Shown here: one piece after another, positions 11,337-23,474 of the stretch
Numbering within the stretch: the first letter of the stretch is position 1
Layout of the letters: the number at the start of each line of letters is the position of its first letter
Assembly (NCBI GenBank): GCA_038373865.1
Contig: JAXGGA010002940.1
Location: 47,780 to 111,779 of the forward strand
Length of the DNA: 64,000 nucleotides
Direction: 5' to 3'
Source: Uloborus plumipes
Taxonomy: Eukaryota > Arthropoda > Arachnida > Araneae > Uloboridae
The notes under the pieces: generated by a model
The model's input: only the letters and a program-made list of their open reading frames with translations
Databases searched by the model: none
What the model was told of the DNA's origin: nothing
Position numbers and translations under genes: made by a program

Positions 11337-12434
11337 TAGAGTCCTATATGAATACGTAGTATTCAGAGTAGCGACAACAGCCGAGTTCGAATAGGACAAC
11401 CGGTTACAAGCAGAAACGGGGTTGCCGTGAAGCTGCAAGTTTGGCTTCGTACTCGCCCAAGGGTTTCAGAACAAGAGAATGCGATAATGCGTGATGTTGG
11501 TAATTTGTTCGAATTTGACTTTAACTTTAATAAAAACAAAAGGTTAGCTGTATTTAAAAAGTATTTCCTCGAACTCAAACCTCTGAAAAACGATTAGTGT
11601 TCCAATGTAATGATACTCTTAAGGTTTTAAAACAGCGAAAACTGTATTTGTATTTAATTGATCCAAAGAAAAGGAAGAAATAAAAATAGTAGGTGACTGA
11701 ATACTAACTAGTAAATAAATTCATTGTTTTTGTTTCATTATTAAGTGTACCATCATGAAGATTTTTAAGTACAACAATATTTCGTTCTTGATATCAAAAG
11801 CTAAAAAAAAAAAAAAAAACTTATTTATTTTTTTTTAGTCTAGATTTCAATCTATCTTAAATATTTCACAGTTGAACAAAAAATAAAATTAAAATATGAG
11901 TGGGAAGAAATTTGAAAGAGTAATTAATGCAATAGTATCCACTCAATAATGTGATCACTTCCAGAGAAAGTGATTTTCATAAATTAACAACTGACTATTC
12001 AGAAAAATTTCTAAATTAAGTTTTAAAAAAAATAAAAAACACATTTTGAGTTTAAAAATAGAACGAATAAACTCTTATCTTATTTTCCTATGTGTGTAAT
12101 ACTGTCATAATATTATCCTGTTACAATTTTGTAAATTTAATTCATGTGAATCAACTACAGGGCTCCAATATCAGTTTGTTTTTGTGTAAATATCTAGTGA
12201 GTTTTTGATTAACGTAGAAGTTGCAGTGATACTTTGATCAGTTTTCCCAGACTCAAAAACTCTCAAAATGTAAGATATAATACAGATTTTTTGTAAAAAA
12301 AATCTAACAGACGAAAGTGTTGTCTGGTCATTAAAAAAAAAAAAAAACATTTCTATTTTAGAAACCTGATAACATTAAGCAATGTGATAATTTTGACATT
12401 CATACAAATGAATAAACTCTGAACCCCAAGTGAG

Positions 12435-13047
12435 CAGGGCTCGAAAAACCTTTAAAATTTTACATGCCCTGCCGGGCATGTTTATCTAAATAGTACATGT
12501 CCGAATAAAATTTTTACCTGCCCAGTTTTATTTTTGTTGTTTATAAATAAAAACATTTGAATTTGTCGTAGTGTTAAGACGTCGATTGCCAAGCTACAAA
12601 ACATACGTAGCATATGAGCTGGGCTAAATACAATGTACCTGTCAATTAGCTTTACTTTCATCTCCTCAGAAGTCAAATATCCATATTAATGTTATTGTAA
12701 AAGACAAATTCTAAGCTGGAGGAAAACAGCAAATCACATATAAGCTAACTTAAATTTTGTTTCTGTCAGCTGAAAGGATATACTACAAATTATCATCTCC
12801 TACTTGGGCAGTTAACATGTTAAACAGACAAAATATTAAATTGCAGTTTTGTATCTGAATTAAGAATTATTTCAATCTTTACATATATGGTAATTTTTTT
12901 CAAAAGTACGAAATAATAAAGTTTAGGAAAGAAATATTTGATCGTAAAATTACATGGCCAGCTGGGCATGTAAGGGTTGAAGATTCATGCCCGATCAGAA
13001 ATTTTACATGCCCCGGGCATGTTGGGCACTATAATTTTCGAGCCCTG
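12435..13047. mobile_element. hAT MITE nested in the large hAT copy 1
   Basis: The ends CAGGGCTCGAAAA and TTTTCGAGCCCTG are perfect inverted repeats, with an 8-bp duplication CAAGTGAG on both sides (12427-12434, 13048-13055). The second copy of the host element has a single CAAGTGAG at the matching place (about 21615), giving an empty-site proof. Subterminal copies of ACATGCCC/GGGCATG occur near both ends. It has no coding capacity. Confidence 0.93.
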
Positions 13048-14503
13048 CAAGTGAGTATGAAAAAAATAAACCGTGATCACATTAAGAGGAAACTACTGTA
13101 TCAGAAGCATATAGAAGGTTTAAACAAGGTAACCTTTCTCCCCCTCCCCTAGGCATTTCAGTCGCTCAGCGGGCACTTATGGTTCAAAGATCAATTTGTA
13201 TAAAGTTGAGAACTGAAATTATTTTAAGTGGTAATTTTCATTTTCAATCAGATGTACGTAAAAATATTCAGCAATTAATTAAGTGTTGGGGGGGGGGGGG
13301 GGTGTAACTTAAGGTATTACAAATTTTGAACACATAGGAATGACAAAGAACTGTATCTATTATTTTATATTTATTTCTCTGCATTATACATCATACAAAA
13401 ATTTTCAACAATGTTTACACATCAAAACAATACTGGATAAAAGTTTAGTAGACAAAGTCAAAACCATTCAGAGCACCAATACAGGACTTTTAAATAAATT
13501 CAATTTTTGTTGGAAAAAATGTTTATAACTTATATTAACAGATATTTCTAAAACAATTTAGTATGAATAAAATTTATTTGTGCAATACGTAGAGTATTCA
13601 GTTCACTGGTACAAATGTTACAACATTAAAAATCTTTATTAAAGTAAGATTGATCAACACTTTATTGCACAAAATTTACAAATAACTTCAGATACTTGTT
13701 TCGAGTTTCAAGAAACCCTCTTTTCAATGCAACGGAAGTATGGGCTTTAAGATGACAAGTCGTCATTTTTTGCTTTAAGTATGCCTAAACTTTATTTAAT
13801 TTTCAGAATTTCCTACATTTTCATGCAATCAAAAAAACACCGAAACCAATTTCTTCATGAGCTATCAAAATAAAATACAGAGTACCAAGACAGGATAGTG
13901 CGGCTATAATTTTTTGAGGCAAGCTTATACCTTTGATTCAGATAAAAGCATGGGGCATGGGCCCAGTACCGAATCTGTAGCTTAAGTTACACGAATCAAG
14001 TTACACTATGCAATCTGTGTCGTCACGATTAGTCCTAGATGTACATCCAGCAAACCATGGCAATAGATGTTCTGTTGTTCACCGAGATGGGATTTCCATG
14101 CCAATAGCCTATGCATAAATAATTTAACAATAAAATTCATTTTCATAATGATTTTACATACATAAACTAAACAATATTTGATGGAAAATCATACTAAATG
14201 GTTTCTTTCCTCTAAATTCCATTAAAACTACCAGCAAGCATTAAAGGCACATAAAAATATTTAATGTGCCTCGTCTTTTCTTAAAGGAAAACAGGGCACA
14301 GGAAATATTTCAGGGTCAGGGTTGGATTAAGACATCACGGGGCCCGAGGCCGAATTCTTCTTTGGGCCCCTATACTCAAGCTTTACAATTCTTACGTGTG
14401 GAATAAAAAAATTTTAGCCAATGAATAGCACAATTTTAGATATTTGGAGGCCCCTAAATTGTTGTGGCCATAGGCCATGGCCTAATTGGCTTATTGAGTA
14501 ATC

Positions 14504-14893
14504 CATAGGCGGCTCGCACTCGCACAAGGGAGCCACTGCCCCCTCACTTCCAAAAGTAAAGAGACCTTGCCCCCTCACTTCTTAGAGTTATTAAGTAATA
14601 ATCAGTTGAAAAAAGAATTTTTTGCTCAGTCGATTGATTTATTCCACGAAAATTAAAGCTGATTATTCCAAAAATAGTCTTTTTTTCATGTCATTTCGTA
14701 CAAATGGAGTCGACGGTGGTCATCCATCTTGACTTTTGTGTCTGTATTTGTCATATTTTAGAGATCATTTATTCAGAAAAAATTAAAAATCAATAATGTA
14801 GTCGAATAGTTGCAATAGAAAAAGGCAGTAATAAAGATGCTGGCCCCCTTCCTCATTTTTACCCCCACTTTTTTGATGCACTAGCCGCCTGTG
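14504..14893. mobile_element. hAT MITE shared by both large hAT copies
   Basis: The left end is CATAGGCGGCT and the right end AGCCGCCTGTG, flanked by GAGTAATC (14496-14503) and GAGTAATT (14894-14901). The same left junction is present in copy 2 at 23104-23112, so this insertion happened before the two large copies separated. The interior reads GCCACTGCCCCCTCACTTCC and similar C-rich text and has no gene. Confidence 0.78.
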
Positions 14894-17176
14894 GAGTAAT
14901 TAGGATCTGCCCAGGATGAAATTTTTAAGGGCAACAAAATTTTATTTCAATCATCTTTATGCCACTCTAAAAATAAATTATCAGTATTTTTCTGTATTTA
15001 TTGAGAGATCATTTTCTGAAAAACTACATTTCATCCTATAATGTAATAAATAATGGAATTGTTGTGCTGTGCATACTTTAAAAGTTCAACAATCAATAAA
15101 AGAGCAAGAAATTCTTTGCAGGAAATTAAAAATATTCAACTCCTACTTCTGCAAACCAGAATGTTTACAAAAAAAAAAAAAAAAAAAGCACAGTATTAAG
15201 TATATAAATGCGGCAGCTTACAACAATGCAAGTTTGTACATACCTTTACTCTTTCAAATATTTATTTCAATACCCTGGGGCAGAGTTTCCCATAATATGA
15301 GTCCGCTGACCCCAGGGGTCCTTGAGCCTATGCCAGGGGGGGTCCGTGGTGCTACACTGCTAAAACGTAAAAAATAATTAAATTGAAGGACGAGTAACAA
15401 TATTTTAATTAAAAACGTCAGTAAAACTTCCAAGAACTTTGATTTTAACACACATCTCTAAGCTTAAAATAATATTTTATATGGCATATTATATTGTGGT
15501 ATGTTATGTATGACATTTATTTCTAAAATCGAATGCGAAATTAGCCTTTCGGATTCATATATAAACAGAAGATTGTAGAAGTAAGGTGATAGCATTTTGA
15601 TTCCTAATTGAGTTTTGAATAAATTTTTATTTTCATAGCTCACAATAATAATGTTGTGTAATGAATACTAGAGCTCTAAAAATATACAGAACATGAATAA
15701 ATAATTATACAGAAAAAGCAAACAAACAAATGCATAAACATATTAAAAAAAATAGTTAAATGAACCAATTGTATTTTGCTCGCAACATGGCGGGCTAGAC
15801 TTTGGAAATCACTGCTATGGGATAAAATGCGTTTTACCTAAGCTCATAGTTATTTTAAATAAAAAATAGATTCTCTCATAAAAACTCAAGTTTTCAATGA
15901 TTTTACAAATATAAAGTAATAAACATTTCACAAACTATGAAGTGTCTTCAAAACAAAGTAGCAAGCATTAAAAATTCATATAAATATTTTTCGCTGTTCA
16001 CCAATTTTGCTAAATACTTAACATGACATCATTTTTCTTAAAATTCATTGTATGAAGAGACTTTTGGAGTTTTATAGTTTCTAGGAACATTCAAATTGAT
16101 GAATAAATACATTTCTGCCTATGAAATAAATAAGAAAAATACTAATTCTCACACTGAAACATAAATTGTCACAGGTTTTGTTGCAAATTCTTATTTTTTG
16201 AAATTGAAAAATGAAATCTGAATTTTAAGCAAAGCGATGTGTTTCTTATCAAACGCAAACGCTACAGTAAATTCATGTGGTCATTGCTAGTTTCACCATT
16301 GGAATTTTTGATAAAGCACACAGAAGCAAACATTGATAATTCTGCAATTTCAAAAGAATGTGCTTTCATCCACACATATTTTCAAAAGAAAAAAAAAAAC
16401 AATCCGGCACCAAGTACTTGTATGTTGCACAGAAAAAATTCAACTTGGACAATTCGTCGCTCAGGGACATTAAAATTGGTTAAATATTCATTTTGATCAA
16501 TGAAGTAAACAGGAAAAGTAATAATCGTAACGAAATTCTTATTTGAATTGGGTTTCAGAATCAGCTGGCATTCATTAGAACAAGAAAAAAAAAAAAAAAA
16601 AAAAAACCGCAACAACGTTTAGAACACACATCACAAAATGTTTATGCTTGCTTACTTCCCAATTTCCACTCGTCGCCAAGCATGAACAGACCGCGCCAAA
16701 GCAAAGACAAGAGCGTTCGTGAAAATAAATTAATTTCACACAATTTAAACTTTCCCTTAGCTCAAAGTAATGTTTTTCAATAAGTTTATCATCGTAACTA
16801 TCGGTTCAAAGAGAAAAAGTAAGAATAATATACCAAAATGATGTATTAGAATGGTAAATAACACACCGGGAAGCATGTTTCTATTTTAACTACGTTATAA
16901 TTAAAAAAATACCAGTAGAATCTCTAAAGTAAAGCAACATACGTATAGCTTAGACATTATAGAATAGCAATATAAGCTTTAAAAAAGTTTTACTCGCCTT
17001 TAATTATCCGAAAAAAATGTTTTTTTACACTACTATCGGCCGCTCCATGTTAAAGCTACGAGAGGAAAAGCGACATAGCCTGCGGCGGACTCAACAATGC
17101 ATCCACCAATAGAAAAGTGATACCCTGTTGTCCGTACTCTGAATACTACGTATTCATATAGGACTCTAGCCAACTC

Positions 17177-17910
17177 CAGCGACGCAAGAATGGTTGTCGT
17201 TTGTGAAACAGCCTTCTGTTATCGAATCTTTGAAAATACCAAGGTTCGTACTTACTCCAAATTTTAAGGTGATTATCCTCAATGGATTTTGTGACGCATC
17301 TGAAAAAGGATTTGGTGCTGTCATATACACTGAAGTTTACTCAGAATCTGGTGAAAGTTCCAGTCGACTTCTTTGTAGTAAGTCGAGAGTTGCTCCTATC
17401 AAAACTCTAACAATTCCTAGATTAGAGTTATCCGCCCGTCTGCTCCTAGTGAAATTTATGCGTAAAGTGACCCAGTCCCTCAAGATCCAGATTGATGAAA
17501 TAAACCTCTGGTCTGACTCCACGATTGCTCTAAGTTGGATAAAAACTTCACCACACTTACTCAAAACCTTTGTTGCTAACAGAGTAAGTCAAATTCAAGA
17601 ACTGCTGTCTACAAACTGTACATGGGAATTCACTCGATCTGAACTGACCCCAGTGGACCCTTTATCACGTGGCTTAGACGCAACATCTTTAATTGACTGT
17701 AAACTGTGGTTCGAAGGTCATGGTATTTCATCATTGCTTAACAATGGTGATATAAGTTTCGATGAAAAGTTTGAAAAAACATTCAAACAAGAATTTAAAG
17801 CTAAAACTTCTCCTAGTTTAATTTCAAAAAATGAATGTGATTTCTTTGATTATATTGTAAACTTGTCCAATAACTTTGAAAATAATTCGTATTACAGCAT
17901 TTATTTTTAG
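17177..17910 (+). pseudogene. pol: BEL RNase H region
   Basis: This continues the RT frame after the hAT insertion. RNase H removes the RNA strand during reverse transcription. With M at 17194 as residue 1, the acidic residues are visible: D34 in GFCDASEKGFGAVIY, E78 in IPRLELSARLL and D108 in LWSDSTIALSWI. The downstream text TWEFTRSELTPVDPLSRG is the conserved BEL stretch leading to the integrase. The frame stops at 17908-17910 (TAG). Confidence 0.9.
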
Positions 17911-18174
17911 GTTTGTAAGCAATTGTAAAAATGTAAGTAAGTTAAGTGGACCTCTGTCTACTGAAGAATTTTAGAGATGCCAAATATGCCTTAATCAAAC
18001 ATTTTCAAGGTAAGAATTTTTCTGCTGAGATAAATGCTTTAAAGAAATCGTTGCCAGTCCAACCCAAGAGTCATTTAAGGTTTCTTAACCCTTTTCTTGA
18101 CGAAAATGGGTTTTGAGAGTTGGAGGACGATTGTCTAATTCTGATCTGGCCTATGACCAGAAACACCCCCTCAT
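17911..18174 (+). pseudogene. pol: BEL RNase H-integrase linker, frameshifted
   Basis: Pieces of coding sequence lie in different frames: SKLSGPLSTEE, then LIKHFQGKNF, then SHLRFLNPFLDENG, followed by a stop where the conserved LRVGGRL would be expected (the following bases still read as RVGGRLSNSDLAYDQKHPL in another frame). Several small indels and a stop break it up. Confidence 0.65.
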
Positions 18175-18507
18175 TTGCCTAAAATTGAAAATCTAACTAA
18201 GGTAATATTTTTGCACTTTCATTTATGTAATCTACATGTTGGCCCTAATGGTCTACTAAATGCAGTAAAACAACAATATTGGCCGTTAAACGGACGTAAC
18301 ACTGCACGAAAAATTGTACATGAATGTGTAAAATGTTTCGAAGTGAAACCTACCGGTGTAAATCAACTAATGGGTGAACTTCCAGGTGAAAGACTAAAGC
18401 CCAGTCCCCCATTCACTCATGTGGGTCTCGATTTTTGTGGTCCTTTTCATATAAAATTTAAAGGGCAAAGGAAAGGAACTTACCAAAAAATGTATGTTTA
18501 CTTATAA
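18175..18507 (+). pseudogene. pol: BEL integrase, N-terminal part only
   Basis: The zinc-binding domain is visible as H16 and H21 (HLCNLHVG) plus C51 and C54 (CVKC), with QYWPLNGRNTARK between. The catalytic core begins with GLDFCGPF (D86) but ends at a TAA at 18505-18507, only 90 bp before the 3' LTR. The second Asp, the Glu and the C-terminal domain are absent, so the element lost the rest of integrase by deletion. Confidence 0.87.
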
Positions 18508-18598
18508 AATGCTATTCTATGCAAAGAACTGTTTCAATGTAAACTATTGCATATTGTATAATTGTTTTGAAATAAAAATATTTCAAGGCTGCCCGGGA

Positions 18599-19734
18599 TG
18601 TCAGCGATCTAAATGCTCCATAGAATTAAGAAGAGCCTTGAATGTTATTATTTCTTTTATCGTCTACGAATTGGCAACCAAAGAAAATGCATGGGAGTTC
18701 AGTTGCGCCACGGAGTAGAAAGAAGGAGAGAAATGTTCTACGGATGCGCTTGTTTGAAAGTGGCAACGAATTCTCACCGCCGCCAGGGGAAAAGCTCCCT
18801 ACTTCCTACGGGAGTCAATGTAAATGATACTGAATCTGTCATCTTTTTAAATGCTGCTATGGGAAAGAAAAAATTTTTTTTCAACTGGATTTTGGTGTAA
18901 ACCATCGATTAACATTATGAACTAAATATGACTTTGATCCCACTGAAATTTTGCCGTATTTTTTAAGAAAGATGTTTAATCGACCGCATCTAGCTACTTG
19001 CCAAATTTGACATATATGCGACTGTATGTGACATTTTCTTTGCATTGTACGATATAATTTTTGCTGAGAATCAGTTCTCTAAATTGTTGATAAATTAAGC
19101 ATGAGGCAAAAAATTAATTTTGTCAGTATTTAATTTTGTTATTAATTAAATATATTTAGTAGACAAAATAATTATTAGTTTAAATATATTTATTAAATAT
19201 ATTTAGTTCATAATGTTAATCGATGGTTTGAGCAAAATTCCAATTTAAATAGAAACATTCTTGCCAACAGCAGTCTTTAAAAAATGAGATTCTGTCAGAT
19301 TTGGCAAGTTGGTAAGTGCATTCGATTAAACCTATTTCTCAAAGAATACGGCACCTATTTTCGTGGGATGAAAATCATATTTAATTCATAATGTCAATCG
19401 AAGATTTGCACCAAAATCCAGTTGAAAAAAAATTTTTTTCTTTCCCATATCAGCATTTAAAAAGATGACAGATTCAGTATCATTTACATTGACTCCCGTA
19501 GGAAGTAGGGAGCTTTTCCCCTGGCGGCGGTGAGAATTCGTTGCCACTTTTAGATAGCAGAGATTTAGCTCCTCCCCTTTAACCTCCTTGAGTTGCGCTG
19601 ACGAGCTTTCTCGCCAAGTATATAACTTTGTTCCTTGTTCTCTTTAACATTGCTACTAATGTTACCAACCTATGTTGGCTTTAAATAAAATTATTTTATA
19701 CAGTCCACTTCTCATTCACTAACGGCCATCGACA
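18599..19734 (+). repeat. 3' LTR of the BEL element, with a hAT insertion
   Basis: It starts TGTCAGCGATC and ends CCATCGACA, like the 5' LTR. Without the nested 882-bp foldback and one 8-bp duplication it is 246 bp against 239 bp for the 5' copy. No clear polypurine tract is seen before it; the preceding bases are CTGCCCGGGA. Confidence 0.9.
18709..19590. mobile_element. hAT foldback element in the BEL 3' LTR
   Basis: The left end CACGGAG and right end CTCCTTG are followed inward by long inverted arms (about 300 bp each; GTGGCAACGAATTCTCACCG near 18760 is mirrored near 19540). The 8-bp duplication AGTTGCGC at 18701-18708 and 19591-19598 is exact, and the intact 5' LTR supplies the unoccupied site (4192-4199). 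The motif ATCGATTAACATTATGAAC recurs in both orientations in the loop. No coding. Confidence 0.92.
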
Positions 19735-22700
19735 ATATTTTTTGAACTAATTTTTTTTTTTTTTAATTTGCCGAATACAAATTCAAGTGAACTGTTTGAA
19801 AAAGATGTTCTCCAAATTTCAGAATGTTATCTTTGTTAGTTCTTGAGTTATAAGAATTTGAACTCACGAAATCCTGAAAAATTGCATCATGGCGAAAATC
19901 GCATTTAAAATTTTTAAGTTAAAATTAATATTGATTAACTGCAGAAATACCTTTTAAAAGCATCCAGTTGAAGTGTATAGAAATAAAATAAAACAATTAA
20001 AATATATTTCTCTAAAATTAATGCAAAAAATATCAAATAACATCCGAAACAACTCGCCGAAGAATGTTTGTTTACATTTTAAGCGAAGTCGTTGAAATGG
20101 CAACAGCTGCCTGGCGGCTACATTTTCAAAACAACACTCAACGAAAATTATCATATCTTCCGTTCTGATTAAGATAGAAACAAGATTCAAACGTCATTTT
20201 AAGGAGGAGAAAACAGAAATTTTTTTGAAATTAAAAAAAAAAAAAAAAATGCTAAATTTGACGATTTTTGTGTCCCAGACCCCCTTAAAGTTCACCAGCT
20301 CGTTTTTTTGCTTTAGCGGCCCTTTCTTCAAACATTAGAAATAGATGGCCCGCTCCCTTTCTGCATTCGAACTCTAGAAATTTTGCTCCTGTCATCTCGG
20401 CGGTCTTGTATTTGGTAGTTTTACGGAAATTATTTCTTTTTTGATAATAAAAGAAAAGTCTGGTTTATATGGGCTAGAGTCCTATATGAATACGTAGTAT
20501 TCAGAGTAGCGACAACAGCCGAGTTTGAATAGGACAACCGGTTGCAAGCAGAAACGGGGTTGCCGTGAAGCTGCAAGTTTGGCTTCGTACTCGCCAAGGG
20601 TTTCATTTTTAAGAAATAGTCACAAACGGTCTGGTGTAACGGTGAGCGTGAACAAGAGCAGGAGAGGTCTTAAGCTCTACACGAATGCGATAATGCGTGA
20701 TGTTTGTAATTCGTTCGAATTTGATTTTAACTTTAATAAAAGCAAAAGGTTAGCAGTATTAAAAAAGTAACCTCTGAAAAACGATTAGTGTTCCAATGTA
20801 ATGATACTCTTAAGGTTTTAAAACAACGAAAACTGTATTTGTTTTTAATTGATTCAAAGGAAAGGAAGAAATAAAAATAGTAGGTGAATGAATACTAACT
20901 AGTAAATAAATTCAGTTTTTGTTTTATTATTAAGTTTACCATTAGGAAGATTTTTAAGTACAACAATATTTCGTTCTTGATATCAAAAGCTAAAAAAAAA
21001 AAAAAAAACTGTTATTTATTTACTTTTTTTAAATCTAGATTTCAATCTATCCTAAATGTTTCACAGTTAAACAAAAAATAAAATTAAAATATGAGTAGGA
21101 AGAAATTTGAAAGAGTAATTAATGCAATAGTATCCACTCAATAATGTCATCACTTCCAGAGAAAGTGATTTTCATAAATTAACGACTGACTATTCAGAAA
21201 AAATTTCTAAATTAAGTTTTTAAAAAAAATTTAAACACATTTTGAGTTTAAAAATAGAACGAACAAACTCTTATCGAATTTTCATGTGTGTAATAGTGTC
21301 ATAATATTCTCCTGTTACAATTTTGTAAATTTAATTCATGTGAATCAACTACAAGGCTCCAATATCAGTTTGTTTTTGTGTAAATATCTAGTAAGTTTTT
21401 GACTAATGTAGAAGTTGCAGTGATACTTTGATCAGTTTTCCTGGACTCAAAAACTCTCAAAATATAAGATATAATACAGATTTTTTGTTAAAAAAATCTA
21501 ACAGACGAAAGTGTTGTCTGGTAATTAAAAAAAAAAAAACATTTCTATTTTAGAAACCTGATAACATTAAGCAATGTGATAATTTTGACATTCATACAAA
21601 TGAGTAAACTCTGGACCAAGTGAGTATGAAAAATATAAACCGTGATCACATTAAGAGGACTGTATCAGAAGCATATAGAAGGTTCAAACAAGGTAACCTT
21701 TCTCCCCCTCCCCTTCCAAAAAAAAAAGTGGGGAGGCCAAGAGCATCATGGCATTTCAGTCGCTTAGCGGGCACTTATGGTTCAAAGATCAATTTGTATA
21801 AAGTTGAGAACTGAAATTATTTTAAGAAGTGGTAATTTTCATTTTCAATCAGACGTATGTAAAAATATTCAGCAATTAATTAAGTGTTGGGGGGGGGGGG
21901 GGAAGGATGTAATTTAAGGTATTATACATTTTGAACACATAGGAATGACAAAGAACTGTATCTATTATTTTATATTTATTTCTCTGCATTATACATCATA
22001 CAAAAATTTTCAACAATGTTTACATATCAAAACAATACTGGATAAAAGTTTAGTAGACATTTTTTTAATGAAACAAAGTCAAAACCATCCAGAGCGTCAA
22101 TACAGGACTTTTAGATAAATTCAATTTTTGCTGGAAAAAATGTTGAAACTTATATTAACAGATATTTCTAAAACAATTTAGTATGAAGAAAATTTATTTT
22201 TGCAATACGTAGAGTATTCAGTTCAATGGCACAAATGTTACAACATTAAAGATCTTTATTAAAGTAAGATTGATCAACAGTTTATTGCACAAAATTTACA
22301 AATAACTTCAGATACTTGTTTCGAATTTCAAGAAACCCTCTTTTCAATGCAACGGAAGTATGAGCTTTAGGATGACAAGTCGTCATTTTTTGCTATAAGT
22401 ATGCTTAAACTTTATTTAATTTTCAGAATTTCCTTTATTTTCATGCAATCAAAGCAACACTGAAACCAATTTTTTCATGAGCTATCAAAATAAAATACAG
22501 AGTACCAAGACAGGATAGTGCGGCTATAATTTTTTGAGGCAAACTTATACTTTTGATTCAGATAAAAGCATGGGGCATGGGCCCAGTACCGAATCTGTAG
22601 CTTAAGTTACACGAATCAAGTTACACTATGCAATCTGTGTTGTCACGATTAATCCTTGATGTACATCCAGCAAACCATGGCAGTAGATGTTCTGTTGTTC

Positions 22701-23111
22701 ACCGAGACGGGATTTCCATGCCAATAGCCTATGCATAAATAATTTAACAATAAAATTCATTTTCATAATGATTTTACATATATAAACTAAACAATATTTG
22801 ATGGAAAATCATACTAAATGGTTTCTTTCCTCTAAATTCCATTAAAACTAACCGGCAAGCATTAAAGGCACATAAAAATATTTAATGTGCCCTTTTTTTT
22901 TTAAAGAAAAACAGGGCACAGGAAATATTTTAGGGTCAGGGTTGGATTAAGACATCACAGGGCCCCAAGGCCAAATTCTTTTTTAGTCCCCTATACTCAA
23001 GCTTTACAGTTCTTACGTGTGGAATAAAAAAATTTTAGCCAATGAATAGAACAATTTTAGATATTTGGAGGCCCCTAAACTGTTGTGGCCTAGTTGGCTT
23101 ATTGAGTAATC

Positions 23112-23474
23112 CATAGGCGGCTTGCACAGGGGGGCCACTGCCCCCTCACTTCCAAAAGTAAAGAGACCTTGCCCCCTCACTTTTTAGAGTTATTAAGTAA
23201 TAATCAGTTGAAAAATGAATTTTTTGCTCAGTCGATTGATTTATTCCACAAAAATTAAAGCTGATTATTCCAAAAATAGTCTTTTTTTTTCATGTTATTT
23301 CGTACAAATGGAGTCGACGGTGGTCATCCATCTTGACTTTTGTGTTTGTATTTGTCATATTTTAGAGATCATTTATTCAGTAATATTAAAAATCAATAAA
23401 GTAATCGAATATTTGCAATAGAAAAAAACAGTATTATAGATGCTGGCCCCCTTCCTAATTTTTTACCCCTCCCC
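23112..23474. mobile_element. Shared hAT MITE, truncated copy
   Basis: This is the counterpart of 14504-14893: the same GAGTAATC duplication on the left and CATAGGCGGCT start, but the right end is missing. The text diverges after TTTTACCCC, where a different sequence beginning AGCCAGTTATTGG follows. Confidence 0.7.

Larger units (their letters stand above)
11337..17168. mobile_element. Large hAT-type element, copy 1 (inside BEL pol)
   Basis: Terminal inverted repeats of about 42 bp start TAGAGTCCTATATGAATACG at both ends with only two or three mismatches. A perfect 8-bp duplication GCCAACTC flanks it (11329-11336 and 17169-17176). The TAGAG terminus and the 8-bp duplication fit hAT. At 5832 bp it is unusually long for an element in which I find no transposase. 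It carries two nested hAT MITEs (12435-13047 and 14504-14893). Poly-G at 13289-13302 and poly-A tracts near 11800, 12330, 15170 and 16590 punctuate the interior. The second copy at 20475-25818 is collinear with high identity. Confidence 0.9.
4090..19734 (+). mobile_element. BEL/Pao LTR retrotransposon, degenerate and multiply interrupted
   Basis: Two LTRs (4090-4328 and 18599-19734, the latter carrying a nested insertion) both start TGTC and end GACA. The element is flanked by a perfect 5-bp duplication ATATT (4085-4089 and 19735-19739). Between them lie, in order and on the + strand, gag with zinc knuckles, an aspartic protease, reverse transcriptase, RNase H and the start of an integrase. 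That order and the protein motifs (FWDIEHVP, LRVVFNAS, FYMDD, LDFCGPF) are those of BEL/Pao. It is inactive: gag, pol and the 3' LTR are hit by four separate DNA-transposon insertions, there are stops and frameshifts, and the integrase is cut off. Removing the nested elements leaves roughly 4.9 kb, short of the usual 6-7 kb, consistent with the loss of the 3' part of pol. Confidence 0.93.
3741..20284. mobile_element. TTAA-flanked MITE split by the BEL element
   Basis: The left end, GGGGGTCCGGGACACA, lies directly after TTAA (3737-3740). The right end is the reverse complement with one mismatch (TGTGTCCCAGACCCCC), directly before TTAA (20285-20288). With the BEL insertion removed the element would be about 0.9 kb (349 bp left, 545 bp right) with no coding content. 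A TTAA target is known for piggyBac and Kolobok elements; the terminal bases do not decide between them. Confidence 0.65.

Noticed and set aside
18599..18720. Integrase C-terminus encoded after 18600 (VYELATKENAWEF)
   Set aside because: The same text is in the 5' LTR, so it is LTR sequence and not the missing integrase.
20525..20770. 81-codon open frame near the left end of the second large hAT copy
   Set aside because: The first copy has deletions across it, it has no recognisable motif, and the coding-like region is shorter than any transposase domain.
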